Positions 40,054-47,547 of a stretch of 64,000 nucleotides of DNA are shown piece after piece. Each line of letters begins with the position of its first letter. The first letter of the stretch is position 1. Where the stretch lies: contig NZ_JACBYV010000001.1 of the NCBI RefSeq assembly GCF_013408425.1, positions 4,464,001 through 4,528,000 of the forward strand, in the 5' to 3' direction. The notes beneath the pieces were generated by a model. The model did not search any database and was not told where the DNA came from. It saw only the letters and a program-made list of their open reading frames with translations. This DNA is from Pseudomonas flavescens (GTDB taxonomy: Bacteria > Pseudomonadota > Gammaproteobacteria > Pseudomonadales > Pseudomonadaceae). A program made the position numbers and the translations under genes.

Positions 40054-41120
40054 ACGGCAAGCTACGCATACTTGGCATTGGCCTGCTGATGTTCCTGGGC
40101 GGCTGCCAGGTCAACCACACCCTCAGCACACCGACGCTGGACCACGACCTGACGCTACCGCAGGTGAGCGTGCAGACCCTGGGATCGGTCCCCGGCACGC
40201 TGATCCGTAATCACATGCGCAGCCTGGGTGCCTTCGAACAGGTACGCGAAGGTTTCGATCCGGGTGGGTACAACATTCAGGTGCTGTCGGTTGGCGACTA
40301 TTATGGCCTCAGCAACGTCCCCATTCAGTTCCTCAGCGCCTTCAGCCTGTTCATCATCCCGGCGCCCATTTCCTGGGACTTGGAGCTGACGTTTCGGGTA
40401 ACCCGCGGCCACCAGGAAGTCGCGACCTACCGCATCGACAACACGACCTCGCATTACAACGGCCTGTTCGTCCACCCGGACGGCCGCGGCGACAATGTCC
40501 GCCTCATCATCGACAACTTCGTCGCCCGCGCCCAGGCCGATGCGGCCCTGTTCGCCGTGACGCCACTCAAGCCGCTGCAGATGCCCATGCCGGTAGCACC
40601 GGCAAGCCTGCAACAGCGCACGAGGGTAACGGCGACGTTCCAGGTGCACGCCGATGGTTCGGTCAGCGATGTGAAGGCCAGCGGTGAAGCGCCGGACCTG
40701 GTTCTCTCCGTGGTTGAAACTGCCGTGCAGAAATGGCGCTATCAGCCCTGGACCGCCAGCCCACAGGCCCCATCAACACAACCGGTGAGCCACAGCTTCG
40801 TGCTCAGGCCGCAATCCATCCTGAGCACCCAGGAGCAAAGCTGCGCACAGGTCATGAGCGAGTTGCAGCAGTTCGAGCACACCTCACCCGGCAAGCCGTC
40901 CAGTGACCTGGCCACCTTTCAGCAGACTTCGGCGCTGCTGTTTCTCACCGAGTTGCGTCAGCAGAAGAGCTCGTCGGCAGCCGGGGTCGACAAAGCCTTC
41001 ACGCGCGCGCTGCCGTGGATCATCGAGCAATGCAGAGCCAACCCGGAGGCCCTGTACTGGCATTACGTATCCGAAGGGATCAAAAAGGAAACGGCTGCTC
41101 AGGGCGTGACCGGCAGGTAA
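40050..41120 (+). CDS. Uncharacterised lipoprotein with TonB-C-like domain
   Basis: 356 aa. Lipoprotein signal MNGKLRILGIGLLMFLGGC (LGGC lipobox). A central region (about 100-180) has an amyloid-like hydrophobic stretch VPIQFLSAFSLFIIPAPISWDLELTF. A later segment, RVTATFQVHADGSVSDVKASG ... VVETAVQKWRYQPW, resembles the TonB C-terminal domain by its FxxxxDGxVxxVxxxxS and WRYxP pattern. Translationally coupled to the upstream lipoprotein. Function unknown; TonB-C-like periplasmic domains often bind peptidoglycan or partner proteins. Confidence 0.65.
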   Translation: MNGKLRILGIGLLMFLGGCQVNHTLSTPTLDHDLTLPQVSVQTLGSVPGTLIRNHMRSLGAFEQVREGFDPGGYNIQVLSVGDYYGLSNVPIQFLSAFSLFIIPAPISWDLELTFRVTRGHQEVATYRIDNTTSHYNGLFVHPDGRGDNVRLIIDNFVARAQADAALFAVTPLKPLQMPMPVAPASLQQRTRVTATFQVHADGSVSDVKASGEAPDLVLSVVETAVQKWRYQPWTASPQAPSTQPVSHSFVLRPQSILSTQEQSCAQVMSELQQFEHTSPGKPSSDLATFQQTSALLFLTELRQQKSSSAAGVDKAFTRALPWIIEQCRANPEALYWHYVSEGIKKETAAQGVTGR

Positions 41121-41227
41121 CTGAAGCCATGCAATGCGGAGTGAGCTGATCGAGTATCGGCCACTTCGCCGCGCATCGCAGAGCATGGCCCGCGGATAGC
41201 CGATGACCTCATCCGCAGGCTGGCCAG

Positions 41228-41713
41228 CTAGATAGCCAGCCAATGCCAGGGCGTGCTCTTGGTCACCATGATCCACACGATCACGAACATTCCCGAAAAA
41301 CCCGCCACCCCCATCCAGAACCAGGCGCGGTAGAGCGCCCGGTAGCGTTCACCCAGCGCTTCGCCACGCTCGGCAGAGTCGGCAGCCAGGCGCTGCAGGC
41401 GATGCTGCAGCACCAGCACCGGCAACCACAGCGCGCCAACGCAGACCATGATCAGTATGGAGCTCAGCAGCCAGTCGCTGGACAGCGGCATGCCGGCCAC
41501 TCGGGTCATGGCGTAACCGGTGAGCACTTGCAGCACGCCGGCCGGGGTGGTGATCCAGGTGTCGAAACGCACCACCATCTTCACCACCTGGGCGATGACC
41601 CGGGCATCGCCGGTTCGGCTGGCGGCGATCATGTACAGGTACGAGCCCATGCCGAAGCCGAACAGGAACACTGCGGCGATGACGTGCAGGTACTTGAGCT
41701 GCAGGTAGTCCAT
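41228..41713 (-). CDS. DUF2269-type membrane protein
   Basis: 161 aa, four membrane helices. YLQLKYLHVIAAVFLFGFGMGSYLYM and FDTWITTPAGVLQVLTGYAM, with LYRAWFWMGVAGFSGMFVIVWIMVTK at the end, are typical of DUF2269. Starts with the ATG at 41713, 2 bp after the dehydrogenase stop, so the pair forms an operon. Function unknown. Confidence 0.85.
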   Translation of the reverse strand: MDYLQLKYLHVIAAVFLFGFGMGSYLYMIAASRTGDARVIAQVVKMVVRFDTWITTPAGVLQVLTGYAMTRVAGMPLSSDWLLSSILIMVCVGALWLPVLVLQHRLQRLAADSAERGEALGERYRALYRAWFWMGVAGFSGMFVIVWIMVTKSTPWHWLAI

Positions 41714-41715
41714 GC

Positions 41716-42843
41716 TCAAACCACCGCGTGAGAGAAGTCGACGGCCAGTTGCACGTTATCCGGCTCGTCAATGGCCGCCAGGTATTCGGCGACGGTGATT
41801 TCTCCAACGCAGGGCCGTGCACCGGGAGCTGGTCGGTAACCACTGGCGACCTTGGCGGCGAGAGCGACCGCGGCGCAACTGGGGATCTCCGGCCCCTTGT
41901 CATTGCGGGCGGTGAGCTGGGCGGTCAGGGTCAGAGGCCGGGCCTGGTGATCGACGCCCTGCACGTCGACATACATGGCGCTCATGCCATCACCGAAGCG
42001 CTCGAACCACGTGCCCCAGCGGTGCAAACGCCTGGCCCATGGCAGGGTGTCACGCACCAGACCGATCTTCACCATCTGGGCCAGCAGGGCATTGGCCACA
42101 CCGCCCAGCTTGAGACCCAGCCCCGCCTTGAACGACAGCGTATGAGCGCCATAGCGCTGCGCGAAGATGTCCATGTCCGGCACATCCACATTGGCCAGCA
42201 GGCGCGTGCCCAGATGCGGCATGGTGCGCAAGGACAGGTCCTGCCAACCCGTGACTTCATGAATACGGCCATTGCTGAGCTGGCGAATGGGCCGACCGGC
42301 ATAGGCCAGCACGCCTTCTACAGTGGACAGGCCAGGCATCTTGGCCGACGAGGAGATGCCGTGCGCGATGCGGTCGATACGGGCGAAACCCGCGCGGTGT
42401 TCATCGATGATCGCCGACGACAGACTGGGCACCGAGCTGCATCCACTGAGAATCGCCACACCGGCCTGCCGGGCCCGCTCGTCGAGCCTGGCGATACCGT
42501 TGACGAAGGCGCGACAGTCGGCGAGATCGCAGTAGTTGACACCCGCTCCGATACACGCCTCGGCGACGCTATAGGGCTGCCCCTGAAACGGCCCACCGGT
42601 ATGAATCACCCAATCGATGCCCAGATCCTGCAGCGCCTCTGCAAAGCCCGCCGCCATGGCATCGCCACACCAGCTGCGCGCGGGCGACGGTGCCTGAGCA
42701 TTCAATACCGCGAGCCGCGCCTGCAGCTTCTGCGCATCGCGGCCCGTGATGACCATCTCCACGCCGGGCATGCGACTCAGATGGTCGCTGATGATGCTGC
42801 CAAAATTCCCGTAGGCGCCAATCACCATGATCCGCAAAGCCAT
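41716..42843 (-). CDS. Saccharopine-dehydrogenase-like oxidoreductase
   Basis: 375 aa from the ATG at 42843 (GGGAG 5 nt upstream; an in-frame start 18 nt earlier is weaker). N-terminal Rossmann domain RIMVIGAYGNFGSIISDHLSR, then GRDAQKLQARLAVLN and VIHTGGPFQGQPYSVAEACI. Such proteins are NAD(P)-binding and mostly uncharacterised; a genuine lysine-pathway role is unlikely from sequence alone. Operon with the DUF2269 gene. Confidence 0.85.
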   Translation of the reverse strand: MALRIMVIGAYGNFGSIISDHLSRMPGVEMVITGRDAQKLQARLAVLNAQAPSPARSWCGDAMAAGFAEALQDLGIDWVIHTGGPFQGQPYSVAEACIGAGVNYCDLADCRAFVNGIARLDERARQAGVAILSGCSSVPSLSSAIIDEHRAGFARIDRIAHGISSSAKMPGLSTVEGVLAYAGRPIRQLSNGRIHEVTGWQDLSLRTMPHLGTRLLANVDVPDMDIFAQRYGAHTLSFKAGLGLKLGGVANALLAQMVKIGLVRDTLPWARRLHRWGTWFERFGDGMSAMYVDVQGVDHQARPLTLTAQLTARNDKGPEIPSCAAVALAAKVASGYRPAPGARPCVGEITVAEYLAAIDEPDNVQLAVDFSHAVV

Positions 42844-42942
42844 TTCATCTCCCTTGGACAAGCCGCTCGAGTCCGCCCCTCAGCGGAGCGGGCCAAGGTT
42901 CACCGATCAGCCTTAACGAAGCAAGCTGGCGGAAAAGGCGAC

Positions 42943-43482
42943 GGCAATCGCCGGCAAGCCGGTTCCTACACAGCCCGTATTGGCAAGCGGTCCTTGCCGC
43001 ATACCAGTACCCCGTAGGAGCTGGCTTGCCAGCGAAGCGCTCTCACCCTCGACGTCAGCGTGAATTCCACCGCCGCCAGCGCCGGTGCGCCGGCTCTTAC
43101 ACAACCCGCATTGGCAAGCGGTCCTTGCCGCATACCGGTACCCCGTAGGAGCTGGCTTGCCAGCGAAGCGCTCTCACCCTCGACGTCAGCGTGGATTCCA
43201 CCGCCGCCAGCGCCGATGCGCCGGCTCCTACACAGCCCGCATTGGCAAGCGGTCCTTGCCGCATACCGGTACCCCGTAGGAGCTGGCTTGCCAGCAAAGC
43301 GGTCTCACCCTCGACGTCAGCGTGAATTCCACCGCCGCCAGCGCCGGTGAGCCGGCTCCTACACAGCCCGCATTGGCAATAGGTCCTTGCCACATACCGG
43401 TACCCCGTAGGAGCTGGCTTGCCAGCGAAGCGCTCTCACCCTCGACGCCAGCGTGAACGTCAACGCCGCCGGCGCCTACAGG
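42943..43482. repeat. Tandem array of a 131-bp REP-containing unit
   Basis: Units begin GTAGGAGCTGGCTTGCCAGC at 43014, 43145, 43276 and 43407: exactly 131 bp apart. Three full units, plus about 70 bp of unit end on the left (42944-43013) and about 76 bp of unit start on the right (43407-43482). Each unit holds a left REP (GTAGGAGCTGGCTTGCCAGC) and a facing right REP (GCGCCGGCTCCTAC) about 80 bp on, so the unit is a BIME. Copies differ by a few bases. It fills the 645-bp space between two minus-strand genes and contains no gene. Confidence 0.9.
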
Positions 43483-43488
43483 AGAGAA

Positions 43489-44862
43489 TCAGTCCTCGGT
43501 CTTCCAGTTCTTGCGGCTCATGTAATCGCGGGTTTCCTTGACCACGATGCCGGAGAGCAGCAACAGGCCGATCAGGTTGGGCAGCGCCATCAGGCCGTTG
43601 GCGATGTCGGAGAAGGTCCACACCACCTCCAGCGAAGTTACCGCTCCGACGAACACCACCACCGAGAAGATCAGCCGGTACGGCATCACCGCGACGCGGC
43701 CCATCAGCCGTTCCATGCAGCGCTCGCCGTAATACGACCAGCCGAGGATGGTGGTGTAGGCATAGACCAGCACACCGATGGTCACCGTATAGATACCCCA
43801 ACCGCCGCCGAGGCCCTGCTCCAGCGCCCAGGCGGTCATCGGCGCGCCCTTGAGACCCTCCTGGGTCCAGGCGCCGGTGACGATGATCGCAAAGGCGGTG
43901 AAGGTCACCATTACCAGGGTGTCGAGAAAGGTCTGGGTCATCGAGACCATGGCCTGGCGCACCGGCTTGTCGGTTTTCGCCGCTGCCGCGGCGATGGCAC
44001 CGGTCCCCAGGCCCGACTCGTTGGAAAAGATGCCCCGCGCCACGCCCATCTGCACGGCCAGGATAATGCTGGAGCCAAGGAAACCACCGGCCGCCGCGCT
44101 GCCACTGAACGCATCGGTGAAGACCAGCACGATGGCGTCCGGCAGACGGTCGGCGAACACCACCAGCACGGCGACGTTGCTGATGATGTAGAGGACGATC
44201 ATCACCGGCACCACGCCCGCGGCGAAACGCCCGATGCTCTTGATCCCGCCGATGATCACCACGGCAGTCGCAATGGCCATCACCAAGCCGGTGGCGGTCG
44301 GCGAAATGCCCCAGGTGTCATGAAGCTGATGGGCGGCGGTGTTGGCCTGCACCATGTTGCCGATCCCGAACGAGGCAATCGCGCCGAAAATCGCGAAGGC
44401 GATGCCCAGGCTCTTGCCCAGGGTGCCGCCGACACCACGGGTCAGGTAGTACATCGGCCCGCCACTCTGCTCGCCCCTGGCATCGGTGACCCGGTACTTC
44501 ACGCCCAACAAGGCTTCGGAGTACTTGGTGGCCATGCCGACCAGGCCGGTCATCCACATCCAGAACAGCGCGCCCGGGCCACCGATGCCGATGGCAGTCG
44601 CCACCCCGGCGATATTGCCGACGCCGATGGTCGCCGCCAGCGCGGTGGCCAGAGCCTGATAGTGAGAAACGTCACCGGGTACGTCACCCTTTTCCTTGCG
44701 TTTGACGAAAGCCAGCCAGAAGGCGTGGCCGAGCACGCGGAACTGGATGCCACGCAGGCGAATGGTCAGGTACAGACCCGTGAGCAGCAGCAGGGGGATG
44801 AGCAGAAACGGGCCCCAGATAAAACCACTGATGGCCGAGAGTACAGCGAGAAATTGTTCCAT
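43489..44862 (-). CDS. Sodium:alanine/glycine symporter (AGCS family)
   Basis: 457 aa, about 11 membrane helices. Family signatures GDVPGDVSHYQALATALAATIGVGNIAGVATAIGIGGPGALFWMW and GVARGIFSNESGLGTGAIAAAAAKT are clear (given here in overlapping parts of the protein). Takes up alanine, glycine or related small amino acids with Na+. Upstream there is a marked inverted repeat that may be its operator. The REP array begins just after its stop. Confidence 0.93.
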   Translation of the reverse strand: MEQFLAVLSAISGFIWGPFLLIPLLLLTGLYLTIRLRGIQFRVLGHAFWLAFVKRKEKGDVPGDVSHYQALATALAATIGVGNIAGVATAIGIGGPGALFWMWMTGLVGMATKYSEALLGVKYRVTDARGEQSGGPMYYLTRGVGGTLGKSLGIAFAIFGAIASFGIGNMVQANTAAHQLHDTWGISPTATGLVMAIATAVVIIGGIKSIGRFAAGVVPVMIVLYIISNVAVLVVFADRLPDAIVLVFTDAFSGSAAAGGFLGSSIILAVQMGVARGIFSNESGLGTGAIAAAAAKTDKPVRQAMVSMTQTFLDTLVMVTFTAFAIIVTGAWTQEGLKGAPMTAWALEQGLGGGWGIYTVTIGVLVYAYTTILGWSYYGERCMERLMGRVAVMPYRLIFSVVVFVGAVTSLEVVWTFSDIANGLMALPNLIGLLLLSGIVVKETRDYMSRKNWKTED

Positions 44863-45167
44863 CGAGGATATCCTTCTTGTTCTATCCGGTGCGGCTCGTG
44901 GCCGGCAGGAACGGCACCCGGGCTGGTAGCACGGGATGTCGAGGGATGAACGCAGATGCGTCCGTGCAGCCTTGGGCGGCAGCGTTACGAACCCTGGGAA
45001 CGTAACGAAATGTTAGGCGAATCAATCGATTGCGACGGGGCCGATTGTTGCCAGGAGGGCAAGGCTATAACAACTTGCCCGCGAGAGGGGCCGAAAAAAC
45101 GGGGAATTTAGCTGCAGCGGCGCACCGAATCAGGCGTTCGCCTCGCCCACCCGGGTTTCGCCAGAGG
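44863..45167. other. 305-bp region upstream of the AGCS gene
   Basis: Divergent only on one side: it holds the promoter region for the symporter gene and the end of the hydrolase gene's downstream sequence. Apart from the CGTTACG inverted repeat at 44983-45007 I see nothing else; no coding frame is convincing. Confidence 0.4.
44983..45007. promoter_or_regulatory. Inverted repeat upstream of AGCS symporter
   Basis: CGTTACG-AACCCTGGGAA-CGTAACG: 7-bp perfect arms 11 bp apart, about 120 bp before the symporter start. GTTAC/GTAAC arms recall sites proposed for CbrB-type enhancers, but the protein that binds is unknown. Confidence 0.45.
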
Positions 45168-46004
45168 TCATTGAGCGCACTGCAACGGCAGCTGCCGCCA
45201 CTGTGCCCAGGCGGCCTCCCAGCCGTCGCGGTGCGACACCTGCGCAAGGCTGACGGCCTCCACGCACCGCGCCTCGCCAAGGCCATCGAGGTACTCGCGC
45301 AGGACTTCGGCCGGTACCACGCGATCATCGTCGCCCACCAGGTGACGTTGCGCCACATGCGTCAGCCGCTCACGGTAATCCAGCGGCTCCAGCGAGCCGG
45401 TCAACGGGCTCAACTGGCGCACCTGCACCCAACGACGCGGGCTCAGGTTGCCCGCGAGCGTCTGCACGCTGGCGACATCATCACGGCGGGCGGCGAGCAA
45501 CAGGGCCAGGGCCGCGCCACCGGAGTAGCCGACCAGTTCGAAGTCACGGTTGCCGTAGCGCGTCTTGATGAGATTGAGGGCACCGTCGAGGCTGGCCAGC
45601 ACCTCGCTGCCAAAGCGCCGATCCGTCCACAGCGCGGTGTCGCAGGCATCGCTGCGCACGAACTGACAGGGCCGCGCCAGGTACAGGCTCGGTGTGGGAT
45701 CGGCGAACGCCAGACGAGCCACCAGCAGGTCACGGGGAGAAGGGTCGAGGCTGGGCTGCGAACGGGTCGCCCAGGCCTGACCATCGCCTTCCAGATACAC
45801 CCGAATCCGCGAGGTGGACAGCGCTCTGCCTGGCGCGCTCAGGAGCAACGGAAAGGGCGTGCTGTCGAGGGTTTGCAGGCGTTGATCCTGCTTGCCCGCC
45901 AACTCGTCGAGCTGTTGCAGCGGGGATTGGCAGCCGCTCAATGCAACGCTCAGCAATACGCCAAGAAGCAGCGCGCCCGAGCTCGCGCGGCTGGCCATCA
46001 GCAT
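45168..46004 (-). CDS. Putative lipoprotein of the alpha/beta hydrolase fold
   Basis: 278 aa. N-terminal lipoprotein signal ALLLGVLLSVALSGC (LSGC lipobox). The nucleophile elbow is FELVGYSGGAALALLLAARR and a late Asp is in HLVGDDDRVVP; His in QVSHRDGWEAAW completes a plausible triad. Family unassigned but conserved in pseudomonads by general look. Its start overlaps the YeeE/YedE gene stop by 7 bp, implying cotranscription. Confidence 0.78.
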   Translation of the reverse strand: MLMASRASSGALLLGVLLSVALSGCQSPLQQLDELAGKQDQRLQTLDSTPFPLLLSAPGRALSTSRIRVYLEGDGQAWATRSQPSLDPSPRDLLVARLAFADPTPSLYLARPCQFVRSDACDTALWTDRRFGSEVLASLDGALNLIKTRYGNRDFELVGYSGGAALALLLAARRDDVASVQTLAGNLSPRRWVQVRQLSPLTGSLEPLDYRERLTHVAQRHLVGDDDRVVPAEVLREYLDGLGEARCVEAVSLAQVSHRDGWEAAWAQWRQLPLQCAQ

Positions 46005-47212
46005 CCCGTCAGCTTCTCCTCACGGCGCTCGTCGGGAAAGAACAATGGCCGCAGACGCACGCCCACGCCATTGCCGATGAACGCTGCCACCAGCCAGAGC
46101 CAGCCGTGCAGGCTGCCGGAGGCGATACCGCTGAAGTAGGCGCCGATATTGCACCCATAGGCCAGACGCGAGCCGTAGCCGAGCAGCAGGCCACCGATCA
46201 CCGCCGCGATCAGCGAACGCAGCGGAATATTCAGGTTCGGTGCGAAGCGCCCGGCCAGGCCAGCGGCCAGCAGTGCGCCGATGACGATACCGATATCCAT
46301 CACCGTGGTGATGTCCTCCCAAAGCGGTGCGGCAAGCGCCTGCGCATTGCCCGGTTGCTGCCAGAACGCCCAGGCGGAAACGTCGATACCGGAGCCCTGC
46401 AGCACCTTGGCGCCCCACAGCGCGAATGCCGACGTGATGCCCCATGGGCGACCGGCCAGCGCCAGGGTGGCGAAGTTGAGCAGCGCCAGCAGCACCGCGC
46501 CCCAGATCAGCGGCCAGGGGCCACGCAGGAAACGTTGCCAGCCCTGCTGCTCACTCGGAGCCGCACGCTCCAGGCTGCCATGCCGGCGCAGCTCCAGACG
46601 GGCGCTGATTGCCGCGATGGCAGCGAATAACGCGAGGCTGACCAGCAGCGCGGGCACCAGACCCAGGCTAGTGACGATGGAGGTCGGCGGCAGGCTTGGC
46701 AGGGCCGACCACCACTCCAGATGATGAGTCGCGCTAACGCCACCGATGATGAAGAACAGCAGCGTCACCAGCATCCGCGCATTGCCACCGCCCACGGTGA
46801 ACAGCGTGCCGGACGCACACCCACCGCCCAACTGCATGCCGATGCCGAAGATGAAAGCACCGACGATCACCGAAGTACCTGCCGGCGCTACCAGTCCCTT
46901 GACCGGCTCACCGAACAGCGTGCCCACAGACAGCGCCGGGAAGAACAGCAGCACGGCAATCGCCAGCATCACCATCTGCGCGCGCAGGCCGGCGCCGCGG
47001 CGCTCGTTGAGCAGCACGCGCCAGGCCGAGGTGAAACCGAATGCCGCGTGATAGAGCACAAGGCCCAGAGCACCACCGACGATGAACAGCAGCGCCTGAC
47101 GGCCACTCACCGCGAAGGTGAGGGCCAGGGCGCCAGCCAGCAGCAGCGCGATGGCGACCAGCGGCGTGCCTGGACGATTGGCCGGCGCGGTGGCAGGAAT
47201 GGACAAACTCAT
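45998..47212 (-). CDS. YeeE/YedE (TsuA-like) sulfur-compound transporter
   Basis: 404 aa integral membrane protein of the full-length YeeE/YedE (DUF395) type. Conserved cysteine motifs: QLGGGCASGTLFTVGGG in the first half and LAYGCNIGAYFSGI in the second, which in the thiosulfate channel TsuA line the path. Probably takes up thiosulfate or a related sulfur compound. No ribosome site is obvious. A lipoprotein hydrolase gene overlaps its 3' end. Confidence 0.85.
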   Translation of the reverse strand: MSLSIPATAPANRPGTPLVAIALLLAGALALTFAVSGRQALLFIVGGALGLVLYHAAFGFTSAWRVLLNERRGAGLRAQMVMLAIAVLLFFPALSVGTLFGEPVKGLVAPAGTSVIVGAFIFGIGMQLGGGCASGTLFTVGGGNARMLVTLLFFIIGGVSATHHLEWWSALPSLPPTSIVTSLGLVPALLVSLALFAAIAAISARLELRRHGSLERAAPSEQQGWQRFLRGPWPLIWGAVLLALLNFATLALAGRPWGITSAFALWGAKVLQGSGIDVSAWAFWQQPGNAQALAAPLWEDITTVMDIGIVIGALLAAGLAGRFAPNLNIPLRSLIAAVIGGLLLGYGSRLAYGCNIGAYFSGIASGSLHGWLWLVAAFIGNGVGVRLRPLFFPDERREEKLTGC

Positions 47213-47367
47213 ATAGACCTTCGAATAACCAATTGAAACGGTCGGTTATTTTAGCCTTTCCCAAGCGCCATGGCAGTCATTGGTTAGACCGACTCATGCA
47301 GTGCCCATTTCGTCGCGCTATAAGCGGCTGGTCAATGCACCGCCGCAGATCACACCAAGCAAAAAAA

Positions 47368-47526
47368 GGGGCCGTTCCAGGCCATGTGAAAACGTAGCGA
47401 GCGAAGGTCAGGCAAGGCAAAAATCGGCGAAAAGTGCAGTTTACGAGGTGTAAACGAGCATTTTGAGCCGGCTTTTGACGCCGCATGAACGAGCGCAGTA
47501 GTTTTCACACAGCCTGGTTCGGCCCC
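47368..47526. mobile_element. MITE-like element within the pycB terminator hairpin
   Basis: Core inverted repeat CCAGGC-CA-TGTGAAAAC (from 47377) faces GTTTTCACA-CA-GCCTGG (to 47517). The outer arms GGGGCCGTT and TTCGGCCCC extend the complementarity, and a run of seven A lies just left of 47368 (a U-tract on the minus strand). No coding capacity. Its interior (CAAGGCAAAAATCGGCGAAAAG, GTTTAC, GTAAACGAGCATTTT) matches the insertion inside lhpA. Interpreted as a MITE that landed in or forms the terminator of pycB. The remaining 47213-47367 stretch holds nothing I recognise. Confidence 0.75.
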
Positions 47527-47547
47527 CAGAGGTAAAACGGTGGGCAG

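Noticed and set aside
42943..43482. CRISPR array
   Set aside because: Repeats are long 131-bp units without spacer/repeat alternation; they contain REP hairpins.
45030..46630. Plus-strand frames over the YeeE and lipoprotein genes
   Set aside because: They mirror two minus-strand genes with clear domains and a stop/start overlap.
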